Under the pieces are notes generated by a model. It was not told where the DNA came from. It did no database searches and was given only the letters and a program-made list of their open reading frames with translations. Below, one piece after another: positions 43,706 to 53,559 of a DNA stretch of 64,000 nucleotides (position 1 is its first letter; the number at the start of each line of letters is the position of its first letter). The position numbers were made by a program, and so were the translations under genes. Source of the stretch: Streptomyces sp. V3I8 (lineage in GTDB: Bacteria > Actinomycetota > Actinomycetes > Streptomycetales > Streptomycetaceae); NCBI RefSeq assembly GCF_030817535.1, contig NZ_JAUSZL010000002.1, forward strand, positions 7,936,001 to 8,000,000, written 5' to 3'.

Positions 43706-44006
43706 GTCCGCTCCGGTTCCCTTCGTCTCGCCCCGTCCGGCACACCCCTGTGTGGCCCCGCGTCGACCGCCGACGAGGGCGTTCCCCTCACCTGCGGACC
43801 GCGGGACGCCCCATCCTCGCACGGGTCGCCGCAGGTCGCGCCACTGCCTGTGGTGACCCGCACACGTCACGCTGCCGTCCGCCGTCCGGCGCGGTCACAC
43901 GGATCGGGGAGATTCCGTGACGAGTGGTGCACGCGGCGGCGGCGAGGAGGATCCTTGTACCTGGACATGACACATGTCGTACGGGCGGCACGGGGGAATC
44001 ACCACG
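43706..44006. other. Divergent intergenic region, no gene seen
   Basis: The stretch separates the DeoR gene from the membrane-hydrolase gene. I see no conserved feature beyond a GGGGGA ribosome-binding site at 43992-43997 for the plus-strand gene. Confidence 0.5.
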
Positions 44007-46349
44007 ATGGAGCGTCAGACGGGGCACGCCCCGACCGAGGGGCCGAACGGTTCCGGGCGGCGGCCGGCGGCCGACACCGCGCTGGAACTCCTGGTGCACG
44101 GCGTCGGCGGCACGACGCCCCAGGAGATGCTGAACGATCCGCGCACGGTCCGGATCACCGGCGACGACACGGCCGCGGTGTTCCGCCGCGCCGACGACGT
44201 CGAGGCGGAGCACCACGCGGCACGGCGGCCCGAGGAGCAGCGCGGCCGACCGGTCCCCGAGGCGTACGTCTGGTGCAACCTCACCTCGGGCAACGGCTCC
44301 AGGGCCCTGTGGCTGCTGCTCCTGCCGTTCATGGTCGTCAACCTCGCCCACTGGATGCGGCCCACGGTGAGCGACAACCGCAGACCGGCCGTGCGCCTGT
44401 ACGGCCTGCTGGTGCGCCTCGCCGGTCTGGCCCTCACCGTGCTCCTGGTGGCCGCGGCCTGCGAGGTCGCCCTGGACCTGACCGCATGGCAGTGCGCGGG
44501 CACGCGCGCGTGCGCCGGGGAACACTCCTGGCTCGGCTTCCTGTCCCCGGCGCCGTCGGGCGACGGCTGGTGGAGCCAGCCCGGCCGTCGGCTCGCCCTC
44601 GCCGCACTGGTGCCCGCCCTCCTCACCGGCCTCCTGTGGTACCTGTCGCACCGCACCTGGAGCGCCTACGAGTCACAGCAGCCGAGGGTGCGCGAGGTCG
44701 AGCCCGACGAGGAGGAGAACCGGGCGGGCCTCGGCCGGCCCGGCTTCTGGTACGGCCGCCGGCTGGTCGCCCGGCTGCGCGTCGCCCACACCGCCGCGGG
44801 CCTCCTGACGATCGCCGCGGCCGTCGGCACCGCCGCCGCCCGGTACGACGGCCGGTCCGGCGGTCCGGCGGTCCTGGAGGCGCTCGGGTGGCTCCTGACC
44901 GCAACACTGGTGGCGGGAGCGGCCGTTGTGCTGTGGGTGGTCTGCAGCCGCGGCCGCAGCGAGCTGCGGCCCGACCGGCACCTCGACGCGGCCCTGGTCC
45001 GTCTGCTGCCCCTCGGCTCGGTCGTCCTGCTCGCCCTCACCCTCGTCTACGCCGGCTGGTCGCGCCCGGACTGGCGGTCGGACCACCGGCTGCCGGGCGA
45101 CACCGCGTTCGGCGCCCTCACGCTCGTCGAAGGCCTGCTCGTGCTCGCCCTCGGCGTGGTGGCCCACCTCCTGTACCGCGCCCACCCGGACCCCCGTACC
45201 GCGATGCGGGGCCTGGCCGGGCCCGCCGTCGCGATGCTGGCCTGCGCGCTGGGCGGAGTGATGTCCGGCGGCGTCTCCCAGCGCGTCGCCGACTGGCTGG
45301 ACGGCACCGGCGGAACCATCGAGGGACCGCCCGTGCTCCTGACCTGGCAGGCGTCCGTCATCCCGCCCCTGCTGCTCGTCCTGCTCGTCCTCGTCGGCTG
45401 GCTGGCCCGGCGCACCCTGCAGCTGCGGCGCACCGAGGCGGTCGCGGTGGACCGCGCCTACGCGGGCGAGGCCAAGGACCCCGGAACCACCCGCCGTATC
45501 GCGGGCATCCGCGCGATGGCCTCGCTCACCGACCGGGCACCCCGGATCATCGGCGTCAGCTCCGTCGTGACACTGGTCCTGGGCGGCCTGGCGCTGGCGG
45601 GCGCCCTGTCCACCGGCGAGACCCCGGCCGGGGCGGCCGACGGCGCGCCCGCCGTCGTCCGGGGCGCGGCCGAGACCGCGCAGGCGCTCGGCTCCTGGCT
45701 GATCGGCGTCGGCTTCATACTGTTCGTCACCTGGGGCCGCCGTGCCTACAAGGACCCGACCGCCCGCCGGACCATCGGCATCCTGTGGGACGTCGGTACG
45801 TTCTGGCCGCGTGCGGCGCACCCCTTCGCGCCCCCATGCTACGCCGAGCGCGCCGTACCCGACCTGACCTGGCGCATCGCCGGCTGGACCCGGGCCACCG
45901 GCGGCCGCCTCGTCCTGTCCGGACACTCCCAGGGCAGCGTCCTCGCCGCCGCCGCGGCCTGGCAGCTCGAGCCGTCGGTGCGCAGGCGGGTGGCGCTGCT
46001 GACCTACGGCTCACCGCTGGAACGGCTCTACGGGCGCTGGTTCCCGGCCCACTTCGGGCCCGCCGCGCTCAGTGACCTGCACCGGGACGTCGACTGCTGG
46101 CGCAACCTGTACCGGGCCACCGACCCCATCGGCGGCCCGATGCGGCTGCCCGGCGACTGCGGCCCCCAGGTCGACCGTGAGGCACTGGAGGACCCCTTGG
46201 CGTACGGCAGGACGGAGCGGCACCCGCTGCCCGCGCCGATCCTCGGGCACTCCGACTACCAGGCGGACCCCCTGTTCGCCGAGGAGCGGGAGATACTCCT
46301 CTCCCGGCTCGGGACGGACGTCCCGGCACCCCGGGCCTGCGACTCCTAG
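44007..46349 (+). CDS. Membrane protein with alpha/beta-hydrolase parts flanking a large membrane domain
   Basis: ATG 44007 is preferred over 43974 because GGGGGA lies nine bases upstream. The 780-residue product opens with a hydrolase-like strand and oxyanion loop (ALELLVHGVGGTTPQEML, residues 25-42). It then has about ten membrane segments (residues 100-590) and returns to a hydrolase core with the nucleophile elbow GGRLVLSGHSQGSVLAAAAA (Ser641), VALLTYGSPLERLYGRWFP, and possible acid and base residues in RATDPIGG and GHSDYQADPLF. The membrane domain thus sits inside the hydrolase fold. The substrate is unknown; a lipid or lipid-linked ester is a reasonable guess. Confidence 0.8.
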   Translation: MERQTGHAPTEGPNGSGRRPAADTALELLVHGVGGTTPQEMLNDPRTVRITGDDTAAVFRRADDVEAEHHAARRPEEQRGRPVPEAYVWCNLTSGNGSRALWLLLLPFMVVNLAHWMRPTVSDNRRPAVRLYGLLVRLAGLALTVLLVAAACEVALDLTAWQCAGTRACAGEHSWLGFLSPAPSGDGWWSQPGRRLALAALVPALLTGLLWYLSHRTWSAYESQQPRVREVEPDEEENRAGLGRPGFWYGRRLVARLRVAHTAAGLLTIAAAVGTAAARYDGRSGGPAVLEALGWLLTATLVAGAAVVLWVVCSRGRSELRPDRHLDAALVRLLPLGSVVLLALTLVYAGWSRPDWRSDHRLPGDTAFGALTLVEGLLVLALGVVAHLLYRAHPDPRTAMRGLAGPAVAMLACALGGVMSGGVSQRVADWLDGTGGTIEGPPVLLTWQASVIPPLLLVLLVLVGWLARRTLQLRRTEAVAVDRAYAGEAKDPGTTRRIAGIRAMASLTDRAPRIIGVSSVVTLVLGGLALAGALSTGETPAGAADGAPAVVRGAAETAQALGSWLIGVGFILFVTWGRRAYKDPTARRTIGILWDVGTFWPRAAHPFAPPCYAERAVPDLTWRIAGWTRATGGRLVLSGHSQGSVLAAAAAWQLEPSVRRRVALLTYGSPLERLYGRWFPAHFGPAALSDLHRDVDCWRNLYRATDPIGGPMRLPGDCGPQVDREALEDPLAYGRTERHPLPAPILGHSDYQADPLFAEEREILLSRLGTDVPAPRACDS

Positions 46350-46603
46350 GCGGTGTCCGCGAATCCGCGTACACGTTTCCGCGGGCGGGCCACGGACGGG
46401 ACGGTCGTACGTCGATGCCGGGGCGGGAGCGGGAGCGGGGGAACTCGGCAGGGGGTGGTCACACCATCGTGACGACGACCGGGCCGGCCTTCGCGCGATT
46501 CCTGCCGTGGCCCCCGGGTCCGCAGGAACCGGCCGCCGGGCTTTCGGGGGTCGGGCCACCGGCACGGCGCCGACGACGGCCGTCCCCTGCCGAGAGCGTG
46601 AGG

Positions 46604-47716
46604 TCACGGTGTCCGGCGCAGCGGCAGACGCAGGTGCAGTTCGTGGCCGCCGTCCGCGGTCGGGGCGGCGGTGACGGTGCCGCCCAGGAGTTCGGCCCGC
46701 TGGCGCAGTCCGGCCAGGCCGTGATGGGCGCCGGGCAGCAGCAGGGCGGGCCGGGTGGGCGCGCTGTTGGTGACGGCGGCGTGCACGGTGTCGTCCTCCT
46801 GCCGGATGCGGATGACGGCCGTGGCGCCGGGGGCGTGCTTGCGGACGTTGGTGAGAGCTTCCTGCACAGCGCGGTAGACGGCGCGTTGGTGGGGCGGAGG
46901 CAGGGCGGCGGGCAGGTCGGTGTGCAACTGCGTCTCGATGCCGCTGGTGTCGACGAGGTGCTGCAGGTCGGCCAGGGAGGGCTGCGGGGTCAGTTCGGTG
47001 GGGCGGCTGCCGGCGGCCCTGAGGACGCTGACCATGTGCCGCAGCTCCTCCAGGGTCTGCACGCTCAACCGCCTGATGGTGGTGGCGGCCTCGCGCGCCG
47101 CGGCGTCGTGGGTGGCGACCTGCAGCGCTCCGGCGCGTACCGCGATCAGGCTGACCTGGTGGGAGACCACGTCGTGCATCTCCCGGGCGAGCTGGGCGCG
47201 TTCCTTGGCCAGCACGCTCTGGGCCAGCAGTGCACGCTCGTGCTCGCGGGCCTGGGAGATCTCGGCGAGGCGCAGCGACAGCTCACGGCGGGCCTGGACG
47301 AGCTGGCCGAGGAAGACCGGCGCGGTGGCGGTGGCCAGGCTGTACGTGACGATGACCAGGTCGGAGGAGTCGGAGAAGTCGGCGAACTCCGGTCCGGGCC
47401 AGGTCCAGTAGGTCAGGTCGCAGGCGGTCAGAGCCAGGGCGCCGACCGCCAGCAGTACTCGGCGGCGGTTGAGCGAGGCCAGGGAGTACAGCGCGGCCAG
47501 CGGCGCGAAGATCGCATCGCTGACCAGGGCGGCGGGCAGCGTGAGCAGGAAGGCCGGCAGCGGCGTGTGGCGGCGCAGGACCAGGGCGGCGGTGGCCAGC
47601 AGGGCGGCGGCTCTGCGCAGCGGTTCATCGGATTCCTCGTGCACCCAGATGTCCAGCAGGGAGACGACGACGACCACGGCGTCCAGTACGGGCGCGGGTA
47701 TCCGGCGGTCCTTCAC
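46604..47716 (-). CDS. NarL-type sensor histidine kinase
   Basis: GTG 47716 overlaps the regulator stop (GTGA). The 370-residue kinase has four or five membrane segments in residues 8-140, a coiled linker (ISQAREHERALLAQSVLAKE), and HisKA_3 with LAREMHDVVSHQVSLIAVRA (His181). The ATPase domain has VQEALTNVRKHAPGATAVIR and LLPGAHHGLAGLRQRAELLG. No large external domain is present. The reading that extends to 48520 overlaps the regulator gene and is a shadow. Confidence 0.93.
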   Translation of the reverse strand: MKDRRIPAPVLDAVVVVVSLLDIWVHEESDEPLRRAAALLATAALVLRRHTPLPAFLLTLPAALVSDAIFAPLAALYSLASLNRRRVLLAVGALALTACDLTYWTWPGPEFADFSDSSDLVIVTYSLATATAPVFLGQLVQARRELSLRLAEISQAREHERALLAQSVLAKERAQLAREMHDVVSHQVSLIAVRAGALQVATHDAAAREAATTIRRLSVQTLEELRHMVSVLRAAGSRPTELTPQPSLADLQHLVDTSGIETQLHTDLPAALPPPHQRAVYRAVQEALTNVRKHAPGATAVIRIRQEDDTVHAAVTNSAPTRPALLLPGAHHGLAGLRQRAELLGGTVTAAPTADGGHELHLRLPLRRTP

Positions 47717-48378
47717 CTCTCCTCCCGCCGGTCCGGCGCCCTGAGCAGACCGGCGCGTTCGGCCAGCAGGGCGGCCTGGACGCGGCTGACCACCCGCAGT
47801 TTGGACAGCACGGCGCTCACGTGGTCCTTGACCGTGCCGGTGCTCAGGTGCATCCGTGCCGCGATGGCGGTGTTGGACAGCCCTTCGGCGATCAGGACCA
47901 GCACGGCGCGTTCCCGGTCGCTCAGCACCTGGATGCGGTGCATGGCGGCGTGCTGGGGGCCGTTGTCGAGGTAGCCGTGCACGACGGTACGGGTGACGGA
48001 GGAGGACAGCACGACGCCGCCTTCGGCCAGGTTGCGCACCAGCACGGGCAGTTGCAGCGGATCCGTGTCCTTGAGCAGGAAACCGGCCGCCCCCGAGCGC
48101 AGGGCGGCGGCCACGTATTCGTCCATGTCGAACGTGGTGAGCATGGCCACCACCGGTTTCCCGGCGAGTTGCCGCAGCTGGGCCAGCACCGTCAGCCCGT
48201 CCACGTCCGGCATCCGGATGTCCAGCAGCACCACGTCCGGGCGCAACTCCTCGGCCGCCCTCACCGCTCGGCCGCCGGCGACCGCGGCCACCACCTCGAT
48301 GTCGTCGGCCGCGGACAGGATGTGTTCGAAGCCCGTTCGGACCAGCGCCTCGTCGTCGACCACCAGTACGCGAATCAC
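47713..48378 (-). CDS. NarL/LuxR-type response regulator
   Basis: GTG 48378 starts a 221-residue protein with a receiver domain (VIRVLVVDDEALVRTGFEHI; Asp53 in VVLLDIRMPDVDG; Lys in GFLLKDTDP) and a LuxR-type HTH (LSDRERAVLVLIAEGLSNTA ... GTVKDHVSAVLSKL). It is the first gene of a coupled pair with the kinase and diverges from the DUF418 gene at 48565, a likely target given the 186-bp shared gap. Confidence 0.94.
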   Translation of the reverse strand: MIRVLVVDDEALVRTGFEHILSAADDIEVVAAVAGGRAVRAAEELRPDVVLLDIRMPDVDGLTVLAQLRQLAGKPVVAMLTTFDMDEYVAAALRSGAAGFLLKDTDPLQLPVLVRNLAEGGVVLSSSVTRTVVHGYLDNGPQHAAMHRIQVLSDRERAVLVLIAEGLSNTAIAARMHLSTGTVKDHVSAVLSKLRVVSRVQAALLAERAGLLRAPDRREER

Positions 48379-48564
48379 GTGCGTCCCCCTCTATCGGCTG
48401 TCGACGTGGGACCGCCTGAGGATTCGTACCACGCGGGAGAGGGTCCGGAAGTTCCCGCGGCGCTTTCACCCGCCGGGTGACGGGGAGCCTCCAGCCGGTC
48501 GGCGGGAGGACGGCGGCCACGTGCCGGATGGGCCCGGACGCGGTGCGTCGTCAGTCTGGGAGCC

Positions 48565-49809
48565 ATGACACACCACGCGCCCCCGGTCCCCGACCCCGCT
48601 GTGTCGCAGCCTCTCCCGCAGCCGGGCCGGCCGCCCGGCACCACCCGTCCGCCCTCGGCCGGCCGCCTCGTCGGCATCGACCTCGCCCGGGGCCTGGCAG
48701 TCCTCGGTATGTACGCCGCCCACGTCGGCCCCGAACCGGCGATCGGCGGACCGCCGGGCTTCCTCGCCGAACTGGCCCGCGGCCGGTCCTCCGCACTGTT
48801 CGCGCTGCTCGCCGGGTTCTCCCTCATCCTCATCACCGGCCGCCCGCAGCCGTACACCGGCCGGCCCGGGCGGCAGGCCGCGGGCCGCGTCGTCGTCCGC
48901 GCGCTGATCCTGATCGCCGCCGGCTATGCGCTGACCGCCCTGGACACCGACGTCGACGTCATCCTCTCCTTCTACGGGCTGCTCTTCCTGTTCCTCGTGC
49001 CGCTCTGCCGGTTGCGGGCCCGCACCCTGGCCCTGCTGGCGGCCGCCGGCGCCCTGGTCATGCCGGTGATCCTCTACGCGATCCGGCAGACCCTCCACGA
49101 CGGCGACTGGGGCGACGCGGTCGTCGCCGCGGATCCCCTCGCGCGCCTGACCGGCACCGACGGCCTGCTGGAGCTGTTGTTCACCGGCGAGTACCCGGTG
49201 CTCACCTGGATGCCGTTCATGCTGGCCGGGATGGCGCTCGCCCGCCTCGATCCGGCCCGGGCCCGCGTCCGTACCCGGCTGGCATGGACCGGCGGCGTCC
49301 TGACCGTGCTCGGCTACGGAGGCTCCTGGCTGGCCCTGCACTTCGTCCCGGACGCCCGCGCCACCATCGCGGCCGCCACCGACGGCGACGGCGCGGCCTG
49401 CGCCTGGTGGTCGGACACCGTCGGCCACCTCGACGACGACACCCCCGCCGCCTGGCTGCTGGTCGGCGCACCCCACAGCCAGACCACCTTCTCCATCCTG
49501 GGCGGTACCGGTGTCGCACTGCTCGTGGTGGCCGCCTGCGTCACCGCCGCCGCCCGGATGCCGCGTCTCACGCGATCGGCCCGGCCCCTCGCCGCCGTCG
49601 GCACGGTCGCGCTGTCCGCCTACGTCGCCCACATCCTCGCCATCCACCTGGTCGGCATGGAGGAGGAGACCGGCCCGGCCCTGATCGCGCTGGCCGTGTT
49701 CAGCGGGGTCGCCATGCTGGTGGCCACCCTCTGGACGCGGTACCTGCGCCGCGGTCCGCTGGAGTACCTGCTGCACAGCGCCACCCGCATCACCCGCCAC
49801 ATCAAGTGA
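48565..49809 (+). CDS. DUF418/DUF1624-type membrane protein
   Basis: The 414-residue product has a Pro-rich cytoplasmic start and about ten membrane segments. RLVGIDLARGLAVLGMYAAH near residue 33 is the signature of this acyltransferase-like group (heparan-alpha-glucosaminide N-acetyltransferase relatives), and LFTGEYPVLTWMPFMLAGMA is the conserved central motif. The end LLHSATRITRHIK is cytoplasmic. It may transfer an acyl group to an exported sugar or act as a transporter; there is no direct evidence for either. The divergent two-component system probably controls it. Confidence 0.87.
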   Translation: MTHHAPPVPDPAVSQPLPQPGRPPGTTRPPSAGRLVGIDLARGLAVLGMYAAHVGPEPAIGGPPGFLAELARGRSSALFALLAGFSLILITGRPQPYTGRPGRQAAGRVVVRALILIAAGYALTALDTDVDVILSFYGLLFLFLVPLCRLRARTLALLAAAGALVMPVILYAIRQTLHDGDWGDAVVAADPLARLTGTDGLLELLFTGEYPVLTWMPFMLAGMALARLDPARARVRTRLAWTGGVLTVLGYGGSWLALHFVPDARATIAAATDGDGAACAWWSDTVGHLDDDTPAAWLLVGAPHSQTTFSILGGTGVALLVVAACVTAAARMPRLTRSARPLAAVGTVALSAYVAHILAIHLVGMEEETGPALIALAVFSGVAMLVATLWTRYLRRGPLEYLLHSATRITRHIK

Positions 49810-50027
49810 CACCCGCCCGGGACGGTTCCGGTCCAGGCCTGCGGTCGGAGTCGGCGGTGCGACCACGCCGCCCCTTCGGGCGACCTCCCTCAGGGCCCGC
49901 CACCGTGAGCCGATCTTCGTTCGCGAGTCCGGCGATCCCGGCGAGCGCGTCCCGGCCGGCCTTGAGCGGGCTGACCCGAAGGCGCCGTCACGATCGCGTT
50001 CAGCGCGGTCCGGTCGTCCCGCCGCTT

Positions 50028-50049
50028 CCGCCTCCCCGCGGGGAGGCGG
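50028..50049. terminator. Perfect 22-bp palindrome after the beta-helix/AAA+ gene
   Basis: CCGCCTCCCCGCGGGGAGGC plus GG is fully self-complementary and starts 21 bp past the stop of the minus-strand gene. It fits a rho-independent-like hairpin of the U-less type common in Streptomyces. Confidence 0.8.
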
Positions 50050-50069
50050 GCAGCGGGGGAAGAGGCTGC

Positions 50070-52505
50070 CTAGGGCAGTTCCGGCAGGTCCTCCGCGTAC
50101 AGCAGGGTGAGGTCGTCCGTGCTCGGCTCGGTGAGCTGGGCGACCCGCCCCGCGTGCCGCTCCACCATCGCCTCGAAGGTCTGCCGCGCGGTACGGCCGT
50201 TGCCGAACGCGGGCCCCTTCGGGACGGCCGTGAAGTACTTCACCAGCGCCTCGGGCGTGCCCGGCGCCAGCCGGTACTCGTGCTCGTCCGCCTGCTGCTC
50301 CACGATCCGCAGCAGCTCCTCGGAGCCGTAGTCGTGGAAGGTGATGGTCCGTGAGAAACGGGACGCCACCCCGGGGTTGACCGACAGGAAGCGCTCCATC
50401 TCGGCCGTGTAGCCCGCGACGATCACGACGACCGCCTCCCGGTGGTCCTCCATGAGCTTCACCAGCGTGTCGATCGCCTCACGGCCGAAGTCGCGCCCCG
50501 AGTCCTCCGGCGACAGCGCGTAGGCCTCGTCGATGAACAGGACGCCGCCGCGCGCCTTGTCGAACGCCTCCTGCGTACGGATCGCCGTGGAACCGATGTG
50601 CTCGCCGACCAGGTCGACGCGGGACACCTCGACGAGGTGCCCCTTCTCCAGGACGCCGAGCGAGGCCAGGATCTCGCCGTACAGGCGGGCGACCGTCGTC
50701 TTGCCGGTGCCGGGGGAGCCAGTGAAGACGAGGTGGCGCCGGGCGGAGGCCGCCTTCAGGCCCGCCTCCTGGCGGCGGCGGCCCACCTCGATCATGTCGG
50801 TGAGCGCCCGCACCTCGCGCTTGACGCCCTCCAGGCCCACCAGCAGGTCCAGTTCGCTGAGCACCGCCTCCGAGCTGCGCGTGGGCTGCTCCGGCACGGA
50901 CACGCCGGCCGGCGGCTCCGGCTCGCCGGCGCGCGGACCCGGGATCGTCCCGAGCAGACCGGAGGACCCGCCCGCGGTCTGTACGGCGGGCTCCGGGGCC
51001 GGGGTCCGCGCGTGGGCGCTCTCGTCGCTCGTGCAGTCCTCGACGAGGGGACCCGTGCCGGACGCCTGGTCGCCACCGGCGTCGGCGAACTCGTAACCCC
51101 CGCGCGCGCACCGCTCCGTACGGCACTTCTTCAGCGTCGCCCGGCAGCCGTCGATCACATGGAAGCCGTAACCGCCGCTGCCCGTCACCCGGCAGCCGTG
51201 GAAGCTGCCGCGGCCGCCCGCCGACACGTAGAAACCCGCCTCCGCGGGCGAGGTGACGGTGCACCGCTCGATGGTGGGGTCGGCGCCCTTGGTGACGATC
51301 ACACCCGTCTGCGTGCCGTCGACCGTGCAGCCCGAGAGCGTCCCGCCGCTGCCGTGGTCGCGGAACCAGGCACCCGTCGCGGCGTCCCGGATCCGGCAGT
51401 CGTCCAGCTGCGCGGTGGCGCCGTCGCTCACCGACACCGCCGTGTTGCGGACCTGCGAGATGTCGCTGTCGACGACGTCCGCGCGCGAGCCGCGGTCGAG
51501 CACGAACAGGGCGTCCGGCACGTCGTGCACCCGGCAGGACTCCAGGACGACCGTCGCGCCGTCGCTGACCCACACCGCGGGGTAGTCGCCCGTGCTGTCG
51601 TGGATCTCGCACTGGTTGGCGTCCACCCGGGTGCCGGGGTCCCACACCGACAGGCCGTTGCGCCCGAACTGCCGCACGGTGGAGCGGGTCATGGTGAGGA
51701 TCGAGCGGGACCGCAGGTCGACCGCGTTCTCCGGGATGTCGTGGATGCGGCAGTCGGCGAGCGTCAGCACCGCGTCCGTGTCGAGCGTGACGCCGTCCGA
51801 CGTCGTACGGTGCACGTCGCAGTCGGTGAGGTGCGCCGTGGCCCGCGCGGAGACCTGTACGCCGCTGCCCCTGACCTCGTACACCTCGCAGCCCACCGCT
51901 TCCAGGGCGGACTGCTCGCCGGTCACCGACAGGCCCGCGCCCGCCGTGTGGTGCACCCGGCAGCGCTCCAGGCGCGGATGGGCCCCGCCGCGCACCGAGA
52001 TGCCCGACTGTCCGGCGGCCACGACCTCGCACTCCTCGAAGACCCCGCCCCCGCCGTCGAGCACGGAGATGCCGACGCCCGCCGGATTGTCCACCGTGCA
52101 CCGCCGCACCGTCGGCCGGGCCCCGCCGCGCACCTCTATGCCGGCCGCGGACCGGGTGACGATCCGGATGTCCATGAGCTCCGGCGTGCCCTCCTCGACG
52201 AGCAGCGCGGGGGCGGCCGAGTCCTGGCCCTCCACGAGCAGGTCCTGGACCACCGCGGAGGCGCGCACGGTCAGCGGCACCCCGTCGACGGGCGCGATGC
52301 GCACGGAACCGGCCGAACCCTCGGGACCGCGCAGCGTCACCGCACGCTCGATCACGAGGTTCTCCCGGTAGGTGCCGGGAGCGATGGTGAGCACGTCACC
52401 GTCGGCCGCGGCCTCCAGGGCGGCGGCGAGCGATACGTACTCACCTGTGCGACGCCGCCACCGCGACGTGCCGGTGTGCGTCACCTGGACCGTGCCCTGT
52501 GCCAT
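50070..52505 (-). CDS. Right-handed beta-helix repeat protein fused to a CbbX/SpoVK-type AAA+ ATPase
   Basis: The 811-residue product starts MAQGTVQVTHTGTSRWRRRT with no signal peptide. Residues about 25-470 are parallel beta-helix repeats of roughly 22-24 residues, each with a pattern like G-V-V-DGA-A-LTDCRIHD (for example ATAHLTDCDVHRTTSDGVTL). After a Pro-rich linker (470-540) comes an AAA+ domain with Walker A (FTGSPGTGKTTVARLYGEIL, near 594), Walker B (GGVLFIDEAYALSPEDSGRD, near 651) and the sensor region ASRFSRTITFHDY. The AAA+ part resembles CbbX/SpoVK and the ESX EccA ATPases. The beta-helix may bind a polymer or protein that the ATPase remodels. The fusion is unusual but lies in one clean frame. 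Confidence 0.9.
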   Translation of the reverse strand: MAQGTVQVTHTGTSRWRRRTGEYVSLAAALEAAADGDVLTIAPGTYRENLVIERAVTLRGPEGSAGSVRIAPVDGVPLTVRASAVVQDLLVEGQDSAAPALLVEEGTPELMDIRIVTRSAAGIEVRGGARPTVRRCTVDNPAGVGISVLDGGGGVFEECEVVAAGQSGISVRGGAHPRLERCRVHHTAGAGLSVTGEQSALEAVGCEVYEVRGSGVQVSARATAHLTDCDVHRTTSDGVTLDTDAVLTLADCRIHDIPENAVDLRSRSILTMTRSTVRQFGRNGLSVWDPGTRVDANQCEIHDSTGDYPAVWVSDGATVVLESCRVHDVPDALFVLDRGSRADVVDSDISQVRNTAVSVSDGATAQLDDCRIRDAATGAWFRDHGSGGTLSGCTVDGTQTGVIVTKGADPTIERCTVTSPAEAGFYVSAGGRGSFHGCRVTGSGGYGFHVIDGCRATLKKCRTERCARGGYEFADAGGDQASGTGPLVEDCTSDESAHARTPAPEPAVQTAGGSSGLLGTIPGPRAGEPEPPAGVSVPEQPTRSSEAVLSELDLLVGLEGVKREVRALTDMIEVGRRRQEAGLKAASARRHLVFTGSPGTGKTTVARLYGEILASLGVLEKGHLVEVSRVDLVGEHIGSTAIRTQEAFDKARGGVLFIDEAYALSPEDSGRDFGREAIDTLVKLMEDHREAVVVIVAGYTAEMERFLSVNPGVASRFSRTITFHDYGSEELLRIVEQQADEHEYRLAPGTPEALVKYFTAVPKGPAFGNGRTARQTFEAMVERHAGRVAQLTEPSTDDLTLLYAEDLPELP

Positions 52506-52684
52506 GGCGCTGCTGTGCCCCCACCTCGTCGTACGCGGGTCCTGAGAAGCCGTGTTCCCGGTACGGGGCCGTCAACTCGGCTCGCGGGGAACGTGAAACA
52601 GCCTCTCATGACGGTGCCGAAGACCTCGGCCGGTCCACCGTAGCGTGCGCGGGCCCGCGTGGTTGACCGGAGCGGGGAAGGCCG

Positions 52685-53293
52685 TCAGCTGCCCGTGCCC
52701 GTCCTGCCCCAGTCCGGCCCCACCCGTGACCAGGCCCGGTCCCAGCGGTCGTACCTGCGCCGCACCATGTGCCGGACCAGCAGGCGCCGGGAGCCCTCGA
52801 CGACGCCCGCGCAGGCGACGGCCGTGCCGAAGCCGGCCAGGACGGCGTGCGTCGCCGCGGTCGCGGTGTCCAGCGGCCGGCCCACCACGTGACCGCGCCC
52901 GTCCGTCCACACCGTGAAGCGGTCGCCGGGGCGCGGGGATTCGAGGGCCGCGACGACCGTGCCGCGACGGGTCGAGCCGTCCGGTCCCGTCCAGTGGGCG
53001 AGCACCCGGCTGTGGGAGTCCCGCCCGGTGGCCGTCTCGGGGTCGGGGTCGAGCGGGGTGGGGTCCGCCGTATGGACGACGGTCGCGGTCACCGGGTGGC
53101 GGTTCACGCGCTGTTCCCGCACGGACCGCTGGAGGGCGTCCCCGGCGAGTCCGCCGGCCAGGACACCCACCAGGGGCGCGGCGACGAGGATCAGCAGGAG
53201 CGCCCCCAGCGCCACCCACGCCTCGACCAGGTCCGTCGTACGCCGGAGCGGGTTGTGCCGCCAGCGCCGGAGCCCCCTGATGGTCCGCACCAC
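52685..53293 (-). CDS. Rv1733c-like membrane protein
   Basis: GTG 53293 follows GGAAGGGGG. The 202-residue product begins with a basic segment (TIRGLRRWRHNPLRRTTDLV), a first membrane helix (WVALGALLLILVAAPLVGVL), a beta-rich extracytoplasmic part (TATVVHTADPTPLD ... GRDSHSRVLAHWTGPDGSTR ... GDRFTVWTDGRGHVVGRPLD), and a second helix near residue 160. This two-helix pattern with a head WRHNPLRR-D-E is typical of the Rv1733c family found many times in Streptomyces. Function is unknown. Confidence 0.85.
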   Translation of the reverse strand: MVRTIRGLRRWRHNPLRRTTDLVEAWVALGALLLILVAAPLVGVLAGGLAGDALQRSVREQRVNRHPVTATVVHTADPTPLDPDPETATGRDSHSRVLAHWTGPDGSTRRGTVVAALESPRPGDRFTVWTDGRGHVVGRPLDTATAATHAVLAGFGTAVACAGVVEGSRRLLVRHMVRRRYDRWDRAWSRVGPDWGRTGTGS

Positions 53294-53559
53294 TGCGCAC
53301 CCCCTTCCGCGTCCGTGATAACCCCCTCGGGAGTCGTTCACGCGCGGCACCGGCCGGGAGAGAGCGAAATCACCTCTCCCGCCGGTCTCCCATGAACTTC
53401 TCGCACAGGCTCAACGGCCGTACCCGGTGGCGGTGTTCCCGGGCGGCGGACCTGTTCGGGTCCGAGGAGTTCGGGGCGTCGGGAAGTACGGACCGCGCGA
53501 CGGCGGCCGGACGGTCGCCGGACCGGGCGTCCGCCGCGGAGGTCCTCCCGCCGAATTCC

